This document shows positions 50,924 through 60,305 of a DNA stretch of 64,000 bases, piece by piece (positions within the stretch are counted from its first letter, which is position 1; every line of letters starts with the position of its first letter). Both the position numbers and the translations under genes were made by a program. This DNA is from Microbacterium aoyamense (lineage in GTDB: Bacteria; Actinomycetota; Actinomycetes; Actinomycetales; Microbacteriaceae), in assembly GCF_023155855.1 (NCBI RefSeq), contig NZ_JAKNUT010000001.1:1178001-1242000 (forward strand), written 5' to 3'. A model generated the notes under the pieces. It was not told the origin of the DNA. It saw nothing but the letters and a program-made list of their open reading frames with translations, and did no database searches.

Positions 50924-52090
50924 TTACGCGCCCCAGCCGGCCTGGACGCCGCCGACCCGCTCGGCCTCGATGCGCTCCTGGTAGCCCGAGGCGGCGTAGG
51001 CGGCCATGGGGTCGGCCGGGAGGCCGCGCGACTCGCGCCACTCCGCCAACGCGGGGCGGACGTCGGTGTAGAAGGCGTCCATGAACACTGCCTGGGCGCC
51101 GAGCACATCGTTGGCGGACTGCGCCGCGGCGAGTGCGCCCTGGTCGATGAGGAGCGCACGCGCCGTCATCTCCTGGACGTTCAGCACCGAGCGGATCTGG
51201 CCGGGGATCTTCGCCTCGATGTTGTGGCACTGGTCGAGCATGAAGGCAACATCGGGGTTGTTGAGACCGCCGCCGCGGATGACCTCGACGAGGATGCGGA
51301 ACAGCTGGAACGGGTCGGCCGCGCCGACGATGAGGTCGTCGTCCGCGTAGAAGCGGGAGTTGAAGTCGAACGAGCCGAGCTTGCCGAGGCGCAGGAGCTG
51401 CATGACGATGAACTCGATGTTCGTGCCCGGGGCGTGGTGGCCCGTGTCGAGGCACACCATCGCGCGGTCGCCGAGGGTCGCCACCTGTGCGTACGACGTT
51501 CCCCAGTCCGGAACGTCGGTGTGGTAGAACGACGGCTCGAAGAACTTGTACTCGAGCACGAGTCGCTGGTCGCCCGTGAGGCGCGCGTAGATCTGACGAA
51601 GCGAGTCGTTCAGGCGGTCCTGCCTGGCGCGCATGTCGGTCTGGCCGGGGTAGTTCGAGCCCTCGGCGAGCCAGATCTTCAGATCGCGGGAGCCCGTGGC
51701 ATCCATCACGTCGATGCACTCGAGGTGATGATCGATCGCCTTGCGGCGGATGCGGTCGTCCTCGTGGGTCAGGGCGCCGAACTTGTAGTCCTCGTCCTGG
51801 AAGGTGTTCGAGTTGATGGTGCCGAGCGTCACGCCGAGGTCTTCGGCGTGACGGCGGAGGGCCCCGAAGTCGTCGACCTTGTCCCACGGGATGTGCAGTG
51901 CGACCGACGGCGCGAGGGCGGTCACACGGTTGACCTCGGCCGCGTCGGCCACCTTCTCGAACGGATCGCGCGGGGTGCCCTCGGTCGTCCACACGCGGAA
52001 CCGCGTGCCGGAGTTGCCGAACGCCCACGAGGGGAGCTCGATGCCCTGGCCTTCGAGGGTGGCCTGGATGTCGGGAGACAGCGTCGTCAT
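50924..52090 (-). CDS. rhaI: L-rhamnose isomerase
   Basis: 388 residues. TIM-barrel sugar isomerase of the RhaI (Pseudomonas/actinobacterial) type: ELPSWAFGNSGTRFRVW, ALHIPWDKVDD, GTINSNTFQDEDYKFG, LEYKFFEPSFYHTDVPDWG with a metal Glu, CLDTGHHAPGTNIEF and FDFNSRFYADDD with metal acids. It converts L-rhamnose to L-rhamnulose. Start at the ATG at 52090, overlapping the mutarotase stop by 4 bases. Confidence 0.94.
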   Translation of the reverse strand: MTTLSPDIQATLEGQGIELPSWAFGNSGTRFRVWTTEGTPRDPFEKVADAAEVNRVTALAPSVALHIPWDKVDDFGALRRHAEDLGVTLGTINSNTFQDEDYKFGALTHEDDRIRRKAIDHHLECIDVMDATGSRDLKIWLAEGSNYPGQTDMRARQDRLNDSLRQIYARLTGDQRLVLEYKFFEPSFYHTDVPDWGTSYAQVATLGDRAMVCLDTGHHAPGTNIEFIVMQLLRLGKLGSFDFNSRFYADDDLIVGAADPFQLFRILVEVIRGGGLNNPDVAFMLDQCHNIEAKIPGQIRSVLNVQEMTARALLIDQGALAAAQSANDVLGAQAVFMDAFYTDVRPALAEWRESRGLPADPMAAYAASGYQERIEAERVGGVQAGWGA

Positions 52091-52443
52091 GATCGCGTGC
52101 TTTCTGTGAGCTGGTCGTGCAGGTTGAAGATCTCGGTGAGGGGAGTGGATGCCTGATCCGGCCGACCCTCGAGACCGGTGAAGAAGCGCCCCATCTCGGC
52201 CTCCCATCGGGCCGCGACGGGGGAGGCGGCGAGGTAGGCCTGAGCTGCGGCATCGTCGTCGGTCTCGTAGTAGCCGATCAGCCTGCCGCCCTCGCCGACG
52301 AAGAGTGAGTAGTTTCGGCGACCGGATGCCGCGATCTCGGCGAGCATCTCGGGCCAGACCGGAGAATGCCGCGCGATGTATTCATCGAGCAGTTCGGGGG
52401 CGACCTGCAACTGGAAGCACACGCGCTGTGTCGGGCTCGTCAT
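52087..52443 (-). CDS. rhaM: L-rhamnose mutarotase
   Basis: 118 residues. RVCFQLQVAPELLDEYIARHSPVWPEMLAEI carries the conserved His of the family, then GRRNYSLFVGEGGRLIGYYET and the late MGRFFTGLEG. It interconverts alpha- and beta-L-rhamnopyranose, giving the isomerase its proper anomer. It overlaps rhaI by ATGA. Confidence 0.93.
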   Translation of the reverse strand: MTSPTQRVCFQLQVAPELLDEYIARHSPVWPEMLAEIAASGRRNYSLFVGEGGRLIGYYETDDDAAAQAYLAASPVAARWEAEMGRFFTGLEGRPDQASTPLTEIFNLHDQLTESTRS

Positions 52444-52492
52444 CGAGATGCTCCTTGTGCTGCCGACGTGCGAGCGCCGACGATGAATCGTT

Positions 52493-53806
52493 TCATCGAA
52501 CGATAGTCGACGCGGGGGATCCGGTCAAGACGTCGAACTCGCGCACGCGCTCGAACAGGTCGTCGTCGCCGACCTGGCCGCCCTTGAGCAGCAGCTCGAG
52601 CCCGTCGATGGCGGCGTCCTCTGCGTGCGCGCGCAGGAGCACGACGTTCCCGCCGAGTGTCGCGGCGATCGACAGCGAGTCGATTCCGAGCAGGCGCACG
52701 ATGCGCCCGGACGTGTCACCGCCGCACACGATCACGCGCCGAGTCGCTCCGCTGCGGACAGAGGCGAGGACGATGGATGCCGCGGCCTCCGCGATCGCGG
52801 CGAGCGGGTCGTCCGCGCTCGCGAACCCGTCGGCGTCGTCGGAGGTCAGGGCGACGCTGCGTCCGGACGCGAGAGCGGCGACGACGTCGTCGAGCGCCCC
52901 GAAAGGCTGCACGTGCCAGCCCGCGACGGCCGCGGCATCCACCTGCCGCCGCGTCTTGGGCGACCGGCTCCCCGAGACCACGAGCACGGGGCCGTGCGTT
53001 TCGCGCTCAGCGACCGAGTCGGACGCGTCGGTCGTGGAGTGCGGAGCGAAGCGACGAGACGCGCCCGCAGAGACGGCGAGGGCGACGGCGCGGCTCAGTC
53101 CTCCCGAGCCGATCGCGAACAGCGGCCGCCGCGACTCCGCGAGTTCGACGAGTGCGTCTCCGATGGTCGCGAGGTGCGCGTCGTCCAGCGCGTCCAGCAC
53201 GAGGCCGGCGACCGCGGAGTCGCGCACCGCGCCCGTGATCGATCCGCCATAGCTCGTCCACGGCAGAGACGCGATCGACAGATCGGTCTGGCGCGCGAGG
53301 TGGCGCGCGAGGTCGGACTCGTCCATCGGAGTCGAGGGGTGGGTCGACATCGTCGGCTGACGGTCGAGGCGGTGGACGAGTCCGGCCTCGGCCGCGAAGT
53401 GATGGCCGAAGACGGTGTACCGCCCGAAGTCGGGCTGCGCGAACAGGATCGGCACGGGCCCCTCGCCGAGCACGTCGCGACCGATCTCGAGCACGCGACC
53501 GAGGCTGCCGATCGTCGGTGAGGAATCGGCGGTCGAGCACGCCTTGTACTGCACGATGTCGGGGTCGATCGTCGCGAGCGCCTCGAAGGCGGAGCGGACC
53601 TCGGCATCCAACGCGTCCGTGCCGAGCGATCGTGCGATGCCCGCGATGCCGACGACGGGCACGTCGGCGGCCGCGTGAGCGAGGGCCGCGGCATCCGGTG
53701 TCCCGACGAACAGACGCCCCGCGAGCCCGCAGCGCGCGAACTGCAGCAGGACGTCGACGCTGCCCGTGACATCGTCGCCGTAGAACGCGATGCGCAGGTC
53801 AGTCAC
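52493..53806 (-). CDS. DUF1537 four-carbon acid-sugar kinase, OiaK/OtnK-like
   Basis: 437 residues from the GTG at 53806, inside the end of the RuBisCO-like gene (8-base overlap). N-terminal acid-binding domain: IAFYGDDVTGSVDVLLQFA, YKACSTADSSPTIGS, FAQPDFGRYTVFGHHFA; C-terminal ATP domain: LVVSGSRSPKT and IVCGGDTSGRIVRLLG. DUF1537 kinases phosphorylate threonate, erythronate, 2-oxo-tetronate or 3-oxo-isoapionate. Pairing with a RuBisCO-like protein is the mark of the 3-oxo-isoapionate route of D-apiose breakdown, where the members are called OiaK and OiaX. That substrate is inferred from context. Confidence 0.85.
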   Translation of the reverse strand: MTDLRIAFYGDDVTGSVDVLLQFARCGLAGRLFVGTPDAAALAHAAADVPVVGIAGIARSLGTDALDAEVRSAFEALATIDPDIVQYKACSTADSSPTIGSLGRVLEIGRDVLGEGPVPILFAQPDFGRYTVFGHHFAAEAGLVHRLDRQPTMSTHPSTPMDESDLARHLARQTDLSIASLPWTSYGGSITGAVRDSAVAGLVLDALDDAHLATIGDALVELAESRRPLFAIGSGGLSRAVALAVSAGASRRFAPHSTTDASDSVAERETHGPVLVVSGSRSPKTRRQVDAAAVAGWHVQPFGALDDVVAALASGRSVALTSDDADGFASADDPLAAIAEAAASIVLASVRSGATRRVIVCGGDTSGRIVRLLGIDSLSIAATLGGNVVLLRAHAEDAAIDGLELLLKGGQVGDDDLFERVREFDVLTGSPASTIVR

Positions 53807-55052
53807 GAGGCGGTCCGAACAGTTCCGTCGCGCGGCGCAGCGCGGGCGACGCGGCGAGGGCCTGATCGACGGACTCGCCGCGCTCGGCCGAGGCCCAGGC
53901 ATCCCGCATGCTCGCGACGCCCTCCGCCGCTCCGCCCGGGTGGCCGTGGATGCCGCCGCCCGCCAGGACGAGCAGGTCGGTCGTGCCGACGGCACGGTAT
54001 GTGGCGTGGGCGAGTCCGCCCCACTGACCCGACGACAGCACGGGGACGGTCGCCCCGATGCCGTCGAGAGGCGTGCGCACGGCGGCGATCGCATCGAGCA
54101 CCTGCGCGTCGGACTCGTAGAACTTGTTCGAGATGCCGTTCGTGTGCAGGTGATCCGCGCCCGACAGACGGGCGAGCTTCTGCCACGCCCGGAACGAGAA
54201 GCCGAGCTGATCGGAGCGGCTGATGGCCCCGAACATCGCCCGGTGGCCGTGGATCGGCACGCGTGCGAAGCGATTCACGTGCGCGAGTCCCGCAAGCCCG
54301 ACCATGTTGATGCACACCATGACGCACGTGCCGCCAGCGCTCACGACGAGGTCGTGATTCTGCTCCAGGAGGTGGATGTCGTCGGTGATGTTGAAGGCGT
54401 ACATCGGCATGCGGCCCGTGCGGTCGGCATGCCGCTTCAGGACGGGCATCACCGCGGCGACGCGCGCCGCGAGCGGAGCCGACGGTCCGTTGCCCTGCAG
54501 CTCGTCGTCCTTGATGAAGTCGACGCCCGCACGGGCGAGTTCGTCCACGACCTCGGCGAGTTGCTCGGGCGAGAGCCCGATCGAGGGCTTCACGATCGTG
54601 CCGATCATCGCGCCCTGTTCACGACCGACGAGCGTCCGGGTGCCCGCGACGCCGAAGCGCGGACCGCCGTACCGCTCGGCGAACGCGACGGGCAGATCGA
54701 GGTCGACGAGCTTGATCGCCGCGAGCTCCTTGATCTCGAACAGATTGCCGGCGACGGCCGCCTGGAGGTTCGGGATCGACGGGCCGAAGTTGTCGAGCGG
54801 GAAGCGCAGACGCAGGAGCGCGCGCCGCCGAAGGGCGGGGTCGCCGACGGATCCCGGGAGGGCCGAAGCATCCGTCATCGGGATCTCTTCGAGACTCTCG
54901 ACCTGGGCAGCGAAGCGGGCCCGCACGGCGCCTGACTCGCGTTCGACGCGCACGAACGTCCCCGTCGACTGCTCGCCCGCGAGCACTTCGGCGGCCCGCT
55001 CGAGCGGCAGCGACGTCTCGATGACGTACGAGGCCGTGACGTGATCGGTCAT
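53799..55052 (-). CDS. RuBisCO-like protein (form IV), OiaX-like
   Basis: 417 residues from the ATG at 55052 (behind AAAGGCGG); an ATG at 55070, forming ATGA with the previous stop, would add six. Large-subunit fold with most catalytic residues: Lys155 in IVKPSIGLS (Lys175 of plant enzyme), the carbamate-metal motif Lys181-Asp-Asp-Glu184 in DFIKDDELQGN, the His in HGHRAMF and a loop-6-like Lys in NGISNKFYES. The second Lys of KPK is Ser (KPS), which speaks against CO2 fixation. Members beside a DUF1537 kinase act on 3-oxo-isoapionate 4-phosphate as transcarboxylase/hydrolase; this assignment is likely but not proven by the sequence. Confidence 0.88.
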   Translation of the reverse strand: MTDHVTASYVIETSLPLERAAEVLAGEQSTGTFVRVERESGAVRARFAAQVESLEEIPMTDASALPGSVGDPALRRRALLRLRFPLDNFGPSIPNLQAAVAGNLFEIKELAAIKLVDLDLPVAFAERYGGPRFGVAGTRTLVGREQGAMIGTIVKPSIGLSPEQLAEVVDELARAGVDFIKDDELQGNGPSAPLAARVAAVMPVLKRHADRTGRMPMYAFNITDDIHLLEQNHDLVVSAGGTCVMVCINMVGLAGLAHVNRFARVPIHGHRAMFGAISRSDQLGFSFRAWQKLARLSGADHLHTNGISNKFYESDAQVLDAIAAVRTPLDGIGATVPVLSSGQWGGLAHATYRAVGTTDLLVLAGGGIHGHPGGAAEGVASMRDAWASAERGESVDQALAASPALRRATELFGPPRD

Positions 55053-55069
55053 GGGATCACCGCCTTTCA

Positions 55070-57031
55070 TCACCAGACGATCGGCAGCCACACCGACATC
55101 TCGCCGGGTCCGCGGTTGCCCCACGCGAAGTAGGGGATGAAGCGGGCGGGCGTCGTGTCGAGCACGGCATCCGAGATATCCGCGTAGAGCTCGTCGCCCG
55201 GCCGCGGGAGGACGGCGAGCTCGGTCTCGAGCGCGATGAGCCGCGTGCCTGCGATCTCGGTCTCGGCGACGCGCAGTTCGGATCCGCGACGCAGGGCAGC
55301 CTGCTCGAGGACCACTCCGTCGGGCAGATCGGCGCTCTCGAGGCAGTACACGACCGGGCCGCGCTGCACGGCCACCTGGTTGGTCGCCTCCTCGGCGAGA
55401 CGGTGGGCGCGCAGCACGCGCACGGGCATCGGCAGATCGAGCACGATCTCGTCGCCCACGCGCCACGCGCGCTCGATCACGGCATACTTGCCCGGGGCGG
55501 TGATCCCGACGCGCTCGCCGTTCACTTCGAGCGTCGCATCCTTCGACCATCCCGGCACGCGCAGGCGGAGCGGGATGCCGGAGCCGCTCGCTTCGGTCAC
55601 GGTGAACGTGATGCGCCCGTGCCAGGGGTAGTCGCTCTCTTCGCGAAGGGCGAGCGTGCTCTCGCCGAGCGCCGCGCGCAGTTCGCTGCCGCCGTACTGG
55701 TGGACGTACAGGCCGTCGGCTGCGACCGAAGCGGCGCGTTCATGGAACCGCGCGAGCGTGCGCGCCGTGTTCGGCGGACAGCAGAAGCAGCTGAGATAGC
55801 GCTCGCGCAGCCGCTCGTCCGACGGCGGCGGTGAGGGGACGGGATGCAGGCCCGTGTCGCCGGGGCGACGCAGCTCCCACGGCAGATCGCGCACCTGCCG
55901 CAGCGCGTTCGTGTAGAAGTAATCGTTGCCGTCGAGGCTGATCCCCGCGAGGAACGCGTTGAACGCGATGCGCTCGACGAGATCGGCGTACTTCGCGTCG
56001 CCGGTGAGCGCCAGCATCCGCTCGCTCCACAGCAGCAGCCCGATGTTCGCGCACGACTCGGCGTGCGCTGTCGTGTGCGGCAGCTGGTAGGAGCGGCCGT
56101 ACGCCTGGTGGATGCGGCTGATCTCCTCTTGCCAGGGGTGGCCGTCGGGCGAGGCGCCGTCGTAGAGAGCGCCCGCGCCGCCGGTGACGTACAGCTTCGT
56201 CTCGACGACGTCGGTCCAGAGGTTCTCGAGCACGGCGGTCAGCTCGGCGTCGCCCGTCTCGGCGACCAGGTCGGCGAGCCCGGCGTACAGATAGTTCGCC
56301 CGCACGGCGTGACCCGCGACGGTCGTCTGGTCGCGCACCGGGAGGCGGTCCTGGTTGTCGTCGCCGCCCTCGAAGTCGTCGCGCACGCGCACGAACGCCT
56401 CGGCGAGCTCCAGATACCTCTTCTCGCCCGTCGCCCTGTACAGCTCGATGACGGCCATGTAGTGCGACGGGCAGATGGCGCTGCGCGCGAGCTCGAGCGG
56501 CTTGTTCGTGGCGAGGTCTTCGAGGAAGGATGCTGCGCCCCGCGCGACCTCCAGGAGCGTCGTCGAGCCGGTGACCTCGTAGTGCCGCACGCCGGCGGTG
56601 ATGAGGTGCCCGAGGTTGTAGGTCTCGAAGTGGAAGCGGTCGGCGAGCGCCGTGGCCGACACCTCGTTGCGATCGGCGATGAGCGTGGGCGTGTGCAGGT
56701 AGCCGTCCTCGCGCTGCACCGATGCGATGAGGTCGGCTGTGCGCTCGATCGTCTCGGCGAGCCACGGCTCGGGATCGGTCTCGAGCTGTGCGATCGCGGC
56801 CTCGAGCCACTTGTAGAAGTCGCCGTCCATGAACGGCGGACCCGTGTGCGTTCCGGGCTCGAGTCCCGCCGCGATCTCGAAGTTGCGCAGGCCGGGGCTG
56901 ACGTCGGGATCGCTCAGCGAGGCCCACATGCTCGGCACGGTCGCGGTGCGCGTGCGCGTGTGCACGTCGCCCCAGAATCCGCTCGCCCAGCGGGCATCGG
57001 GAGCGCCGAGCGGGCGCAGTGGCGCGGTCAT
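55070..57031 (-). CDS. GH127-type beta-L-arabinofuranosidase
   Basis: 653 residues, no signal peptide, so intracellular. The family zinc site is complete: Glu325 and Cys327 in AHAESCANIG, and the pair Cys417-Cys418 in SCFCCPPNT, the first of which is the nucleophile in characterised members. The (alpha/alpha)6 region (FHFETYNLGHLITAG, AICPSHYMAVIELYRATG) and C-terminal beta domains (VAVQRGPVVYCLE) are as in HypBA1. It should release beta-L-arabinofuranose or a similar furanose (possibly apiose-like) from short glycans. It overlaps the racemase-like gene by ATGA. Confidence 0.88.
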   Translation of the reverse strand: MTAPLRPLGAPDARWASGFWGDVHTRTRTATVPSMWASLSDPDVSPGLRNFEIAAGLEPGTHTGPPFMDGDFYKWLEAAIAQLETDPEPWLAETIERTADLIASVQREDGYLHTPTLIADRNEVSATALADRFHFETYNLGHLITAGVRHYEVTGSTTLLEVARGAASFLEDLATNKPLELARSAICPSHYMAVIELYRATGEKRYLELAEAFVRVRDDFEGGDDNQDRLPVRDQTTVAGHAVRANYLYAGLADLVAETGDAELTAVLENLWTDVVETKLYVTGGAGALYDGASPDGHPWQEEISRIHQAYGRSYQLPHTTAHAESCANIGLLLWSERMLALTGDAKYADLVERIAFNAFLAGISLDGNDYFYTNALRQVRDLPWELRRPGDTGLHPVPSPPPSDERLRERYLSCFCCPPNTARTLARFHERAASVAADGLYVHQYGGSELRAALGESTLALREESDYPWHGRITFTVTEASGSGIPLRLRVPGWSKDATLEVNGERVGITAPGKYAVIERAWRVGDEIVLDLPMPVRVLRAHRLAEEATNQVAVQRGPVVYCLESADLPDGVVLEQAALRRGSELRVAETEIAGTRLIALETELAVLPRPGDELYADISDAVLDTTPARFIPYFAWGNRGPGEMSVWLPIVW

Positions 57032-57681
57032 GCCGTCTCCTCCACGACCGAGCGAAGGCGATCGACGCCGGGGGCGATGCTCGTGAGCACCGGGACGTCG
57101 AGTGATACCGCGTCGGCGGCCGAGGCCATCGACGCCTGCGCGAGCACGACCACGTCGGCGTCCGCGCCGAGCCGGCGGATCGCGGCGGCGACGAGCTCGT
57201 CGTGCCGCGGACGATCGCCCGACGAGACGGCGGCGAACGCCCCCTCGACGACTTCCTCGACGATGACGGGCTCGGCCCCCGCGAGGGCGGCGCGTTCGCG
57301 CAGTAGCTCCACCGTCGGCACGAGCGTCGTCGGCAGGGTCGCGAGCACCGCGACGCGCGGACCCGCGGCGACCGCGGCATCCGCCATCGCTTCGTCGATG
57401 CGCAGCACGGGGATGCCGACCTCGGCGGCCGTGGAGGCGGCGAAGTGCGAGATCGACGAGCACGTGAACATGACGACGTCCGCACCACCCGCCTTCGCGG
57501 CGCGGGCGAGGTCGACGAGGCGTTCGGGGACGGATGCCGCGCGCGACGCATCCCCGAGGTCGGCGACGATCCGATCGTCGAGGTAGTTCACGAACGTCGC
57601 ATCGGGCAGCGCCGCGCGGGCGCGCTCGGTCACCGGGCCGATCACGACGGCGCCCGTGTGGAGGAAGGCGACGCGGGTCAT
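57028..57681 (-). CDS. Asp/Glu-racemase-fold protein with a single catalytic cysteine
   Basis: 217 residues of the Asp/Glu/hydantoin racemase superfamily: VAFLHTGAVVIGPVTERA at the start, catalytic Cys74 in MFTCSSISHFA. The second cysteine expected near LA-C-A-S-M is Gln182 (VLAQASMAS). Loss of one of the two cysteines rules out normal two-base racemisation and suggests a decarboxylase-, isomerase- or lyase-type reaction. It sits between the two glycosidase genes with 4-base overlaps on both sides, so it must act in the sugar route. The reaction is unknown. Confidence 0.8.
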   Translation of the reverse strand: MTRVAFLHTGAVVIGPVTERARAALPDATFVNYLDDRIVADLGDASRAASVPERLVDLARAAKAGGADVVMFTCSSISHFAASTAAEVGIPVLRIDEAMADAAVAAGPRVAVLATLPTTLVPTVELLRERAALAGAEPVIVEEVVEGAFAAVSSGDRPRHDELVAAAIRRLGADADVVVLAQASMASAADAVSLDVPVLTSIAPGVDRLRSVVEETA

Positions 57682-60287
57682 GCGGCATCCACCGCCTCGA
57701 TCAGGGCGACGACGCGCTCGTGCGTGCCGTGGCCGAGCTCTTCGGGGTCGGCGCCCTCGAGGTCGAGGACGGCGCTCGCGCCGACGGGCACCTCGACCCG
57801 CACGCGCAGCTCACCGCCGTCGATGCTCCACTCGATCGCCGCCGTGCCGTAGGGCGTGCGGTGGCGGGCGGATGCCTCGGTGAGGCCGCCGCCGGGCCGC
57901 GGCGCGAACCGGATCCGGCGATAGCCCGGCTCGGCCGCCTCGAGGCCCGCGACGACGCGGTGCAGCCAATCGGCGACGGCACCCAGCGCGTAGTGGTTGA
58001 ACGACGTCATGCTGCCGGAGTTCACGCGGCCGTCGGGGAGCATCGAATCCCAGCGCTCCCACACCGTCGTCGCACCCATCTCGACCTGGTAGAGCCACGA
58101 CGGGCACTCCCGCTCGAGCAGCAGATCGTATGCCGCGTCGAGCTGCCCGTGCGCGCTCAGGGCGTCGGTGACGACCGGGGTGCCGACGAAGCCCGTCGCG
58201 ATGCGGTTGCCCGCTTCGTGCACGAGCTGCGCGAGGCGCTCCGCGGCAGGTGCGCGCAGGTGCTCGGGCAGAAGCTCGAACCGCAGGGCGATCGCGTACG
58301 CGGTCTGGGCGTCGGACGTCATCCGGCCGTCGGCGTCGACGTAGCGGCCGACGAACGCTGCCGCAGCCTCGTCGGCGAGCGTGCCGTAGTGCTGAGCGGC
58401 ATCCTGCTCGTCGAGCGCGTCCGCCATGCGTGCGACGAGCCGCGCCGAGAGCGCGAAGTAGGCGCTCGCCACGAGGTGGCGGTCGGTGCGGGCATCCGCG
58501 GGATCCTGCGGGGGAGCGGCGGGGTCGAGCCAGTCGCCGAGCTGGTAGCCCGTGTCCCACAGGCGAGAGGGGCCGGCGATGTCAGCCTGCAGGTCGACCC
58601 ACGCGCGGGCGCTGTCGAACTGATCGCGCAGCACCTGGAGGTCTCCGAACCGCTCGTAGAGGGTCCACGGGACGACGGTCGCGGCATCCCCCCACGCGGC
58701 GCCCGGGCGCTGCGGGGTCCACATCGTGTCGGCGGGGATGACGGGCACGAACCACGGCACGGTGCCGTCGGGCAGCTGTTCGGCCGAAAGGTCGCGCAGC
58801 CAGCCGGTGAGGAATCCCGACGAGTCGAAGAGGAAGGACGCGGTCGGCGCGAAGACCTGGATGTCGCCCGTCCACCCCAGGCGTTCGTCGCGCTGCGGGC
58901 AGTCGGTGGGGATGTCGACGAAGTTGCCGCGCATGCCCCACACGATGTTCTCGTGCAGACGGTCCAGGAGTGGATCGGATGACGTGAACCAGCCCGTGCG
59001 CTCGAGGTCGGTGTGCAGCACGCGAGCGGTGAATGCTCCCGCTGCTGCGTCGGCGTCGAGGTCCCCCGGCCAGCCGTCGACCTCGACGTACTGGAAGCCG
59101 TGGAACGTGAATCGCGGCTCCCACTCCTCGCCCTCGGGGCGCCCGGCGAACGTGTAGACATCCGTCGACTTCGCGTCGCGCAGCGGACGGGTGTAGAGCT
59201 CGCCGTCCTGCAGCACTTCAGCCGTGCGCAGCGTCACGGTCGTGCCGGCGGGCGCCGCGCCGCGCAGGCGCACGACGCCGGTGAGGTTCTGGCCGAAGTC
59301 CAGGATGCGGCGGCCGCTCGGCGTCGTCAGCACCGCGACCGGTGCGACCTCCTGCGTCACGCGGACGGGTGGGCCGGTCGGGGCGACGAGGGTCGCGCGG
59401 TCGCGTCGCCGGAGCTGCACACGGCTCCACTCCGCGTCGTCGAGTCCGGCGCGGGACCAGCCGGGAACCTCGTCGCGCGCATCGTAGGTCTCGCCGTCGT
59501 AGAGGCTCGACGACACGATGGGGCTGGGAGCCGCCCGCCACGTCGTGTCGGTCGCGACCGTCTCGCGGGCGCCGTCGGCGTAGACGAGTTCGAGCTGCCC
59601 GATGAAGGACTGGTCGTCGCCGAACAGGTTGCGGAACCCGCCGCGCCAGCCGAGTCGGCCGCGGTACCAGCCGTCACCGAGCCACGCGCCGATCGCGTTC
59701 GCGCCCTCGGCGACGAGGTCGGTCACGTCGTAGGTGTAGTAGCGCAGGCGCTCGCGGTACACGGTCCACCCTGGCGAGAGCACGTCGTCCCCGACGCGCA
59801 CGCCGTTGAGCTCCGCCTGGTACAGGCCGTGGGCGCTGGCGTAGAGGCGCGCCCGCACGAGGCCGGGCCGCACGTCGAACTCGCGTCGCACGAGGGCCGC
59901 GCGACGCGTGTCGGTCATGGGGTTCTCGTTCCAGATCGGGCCGACGGGGCCCGCGACCCAGTCCGATGCGTCGAGGAGCCCGGCCTCGACGCTCGCCCAC
60001 GGCCCGGGCGCGCTCCATGACCCGTCGACGCCCTGCACCGAGACGCGCACCTCCGCGCGGTCGCGAGAAGCGAGGTCGGCGGCCGGCCAGGGAACGAGGA
60101 CCTGCTCGCCGGACTCGACGTCGAACGACTCTGCTCGGGCATCCGTCCGCACGTCGACGCGGTACGCGGACTGTCGCCAGCCCTCGGGCGCGGCCTCGAC
60201 GATCCACGAGAGCCGAGGGCGGGATTCGCCGATCCCGAGAGCCTCTCGATGATGCTCGAAACGGGGGGCCGACACCGTGGCCGTCAT
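57678..60287 (-). CDS. Alpha-L-rhamnosidase, GH78
   Basis: 869 residues. N-terminal fibronectin-like part (PRLSWIVEAAPEGWRQSAYRVDVR), beta-sandwich with LYASAHGLYQAELNGVRVGDDVLSPGW, (alpha/alpha)6 catalytic domain with the signature DCPQRDERLGWTGD at 462-475 holding active-site acids, and C-terminal YRRIRFAPRPGGGL. No signal peptide, so it acts on imported oligosaccharides or glycosides, releasing L-rhamnose. It is the first gene of the ten-gene operon. AGGAG stands 6 bases before the ATG. Confidence 0.94.
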   Translation of the reverse strand: MTATVSAPRFEHHREALGIGESRPRLSWIVEAAPEGWRQSAYRVDVRTDARAESFDVESGEQVLVPWPAADLASRDRAEVRVSVQGVDGSWSAPGPWASVEAGLLDASDWVAGPVGPIWNENPMTDTRRAALVRREFDVRPGLVRARLYASAHGLYQAELNGVRVGDDVLSPGWTVYRERLRYYTYDVTDLVAEGANAIGAWLGDGWYRGRLGWRGGFRNLFGDDQSFIGQLELVYADGARETVATDTTWRAAPSPIVSSSLYDGETYDARDEVPGWSRAGLDDAEWSRVQLRRRDRATLVAPTGPPVRVTQEVAPVAVLTTPSGRRILDFGQNLTGVVRLRGAAPAGTTVTLRTAEVLQDGELYTRPLRDAKSTDVYTFAGRPEGEEWEPRFTFHGFQYVEVDGWPGDLDADAAAGAFTARVLHTDLERTGWFTSSDPLLDRLHENIVWGMRGNFVDIPTDCPQRDERLGWTGDIQVFAPTASFLFDSSGFLTGWLRDLSAEQLPDGTVPWFVPVIPADTMWTPQRPGAAWGDAATVVPWTLYERFGDLQVLRDQFDSARAWVDLQADIAGPSRLWDTGYQLGDWLDPAAPPQDPADARTDRHLVASAYFALSARLVARMADALDEQDAAQHYGTLADEAAAAFVGRYVDADGRMTSDAQTAYAIALRFELLPEHLRAPAAERLAQLVHEAGNRIATGFVGTPVVTDALSAHGQLDAAYDLLLERECPSWLYQVEMGATTVWERWDSMLPDGRVNSGSMTSFNHYALGAVADWLHRVVAGLEAAEPGYRRIRFAPRPGGGLTEASARHRTPYGTAAIEWSIDGGELRVRVEVPVGASAVLDLEGADPEELGHGTHERVVALIEAVDAA

Positions 60288-60305
60288 TGGTCACTCCTGA
60301 TTACT

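Noticed and set aside
53799-55052. A true carbon-fixing RuBisCO
   Set aside because: The KPK motif is KPS, there is no small subunit or phosphoribulokinase nearby, and the operon is for sugar breakdown.
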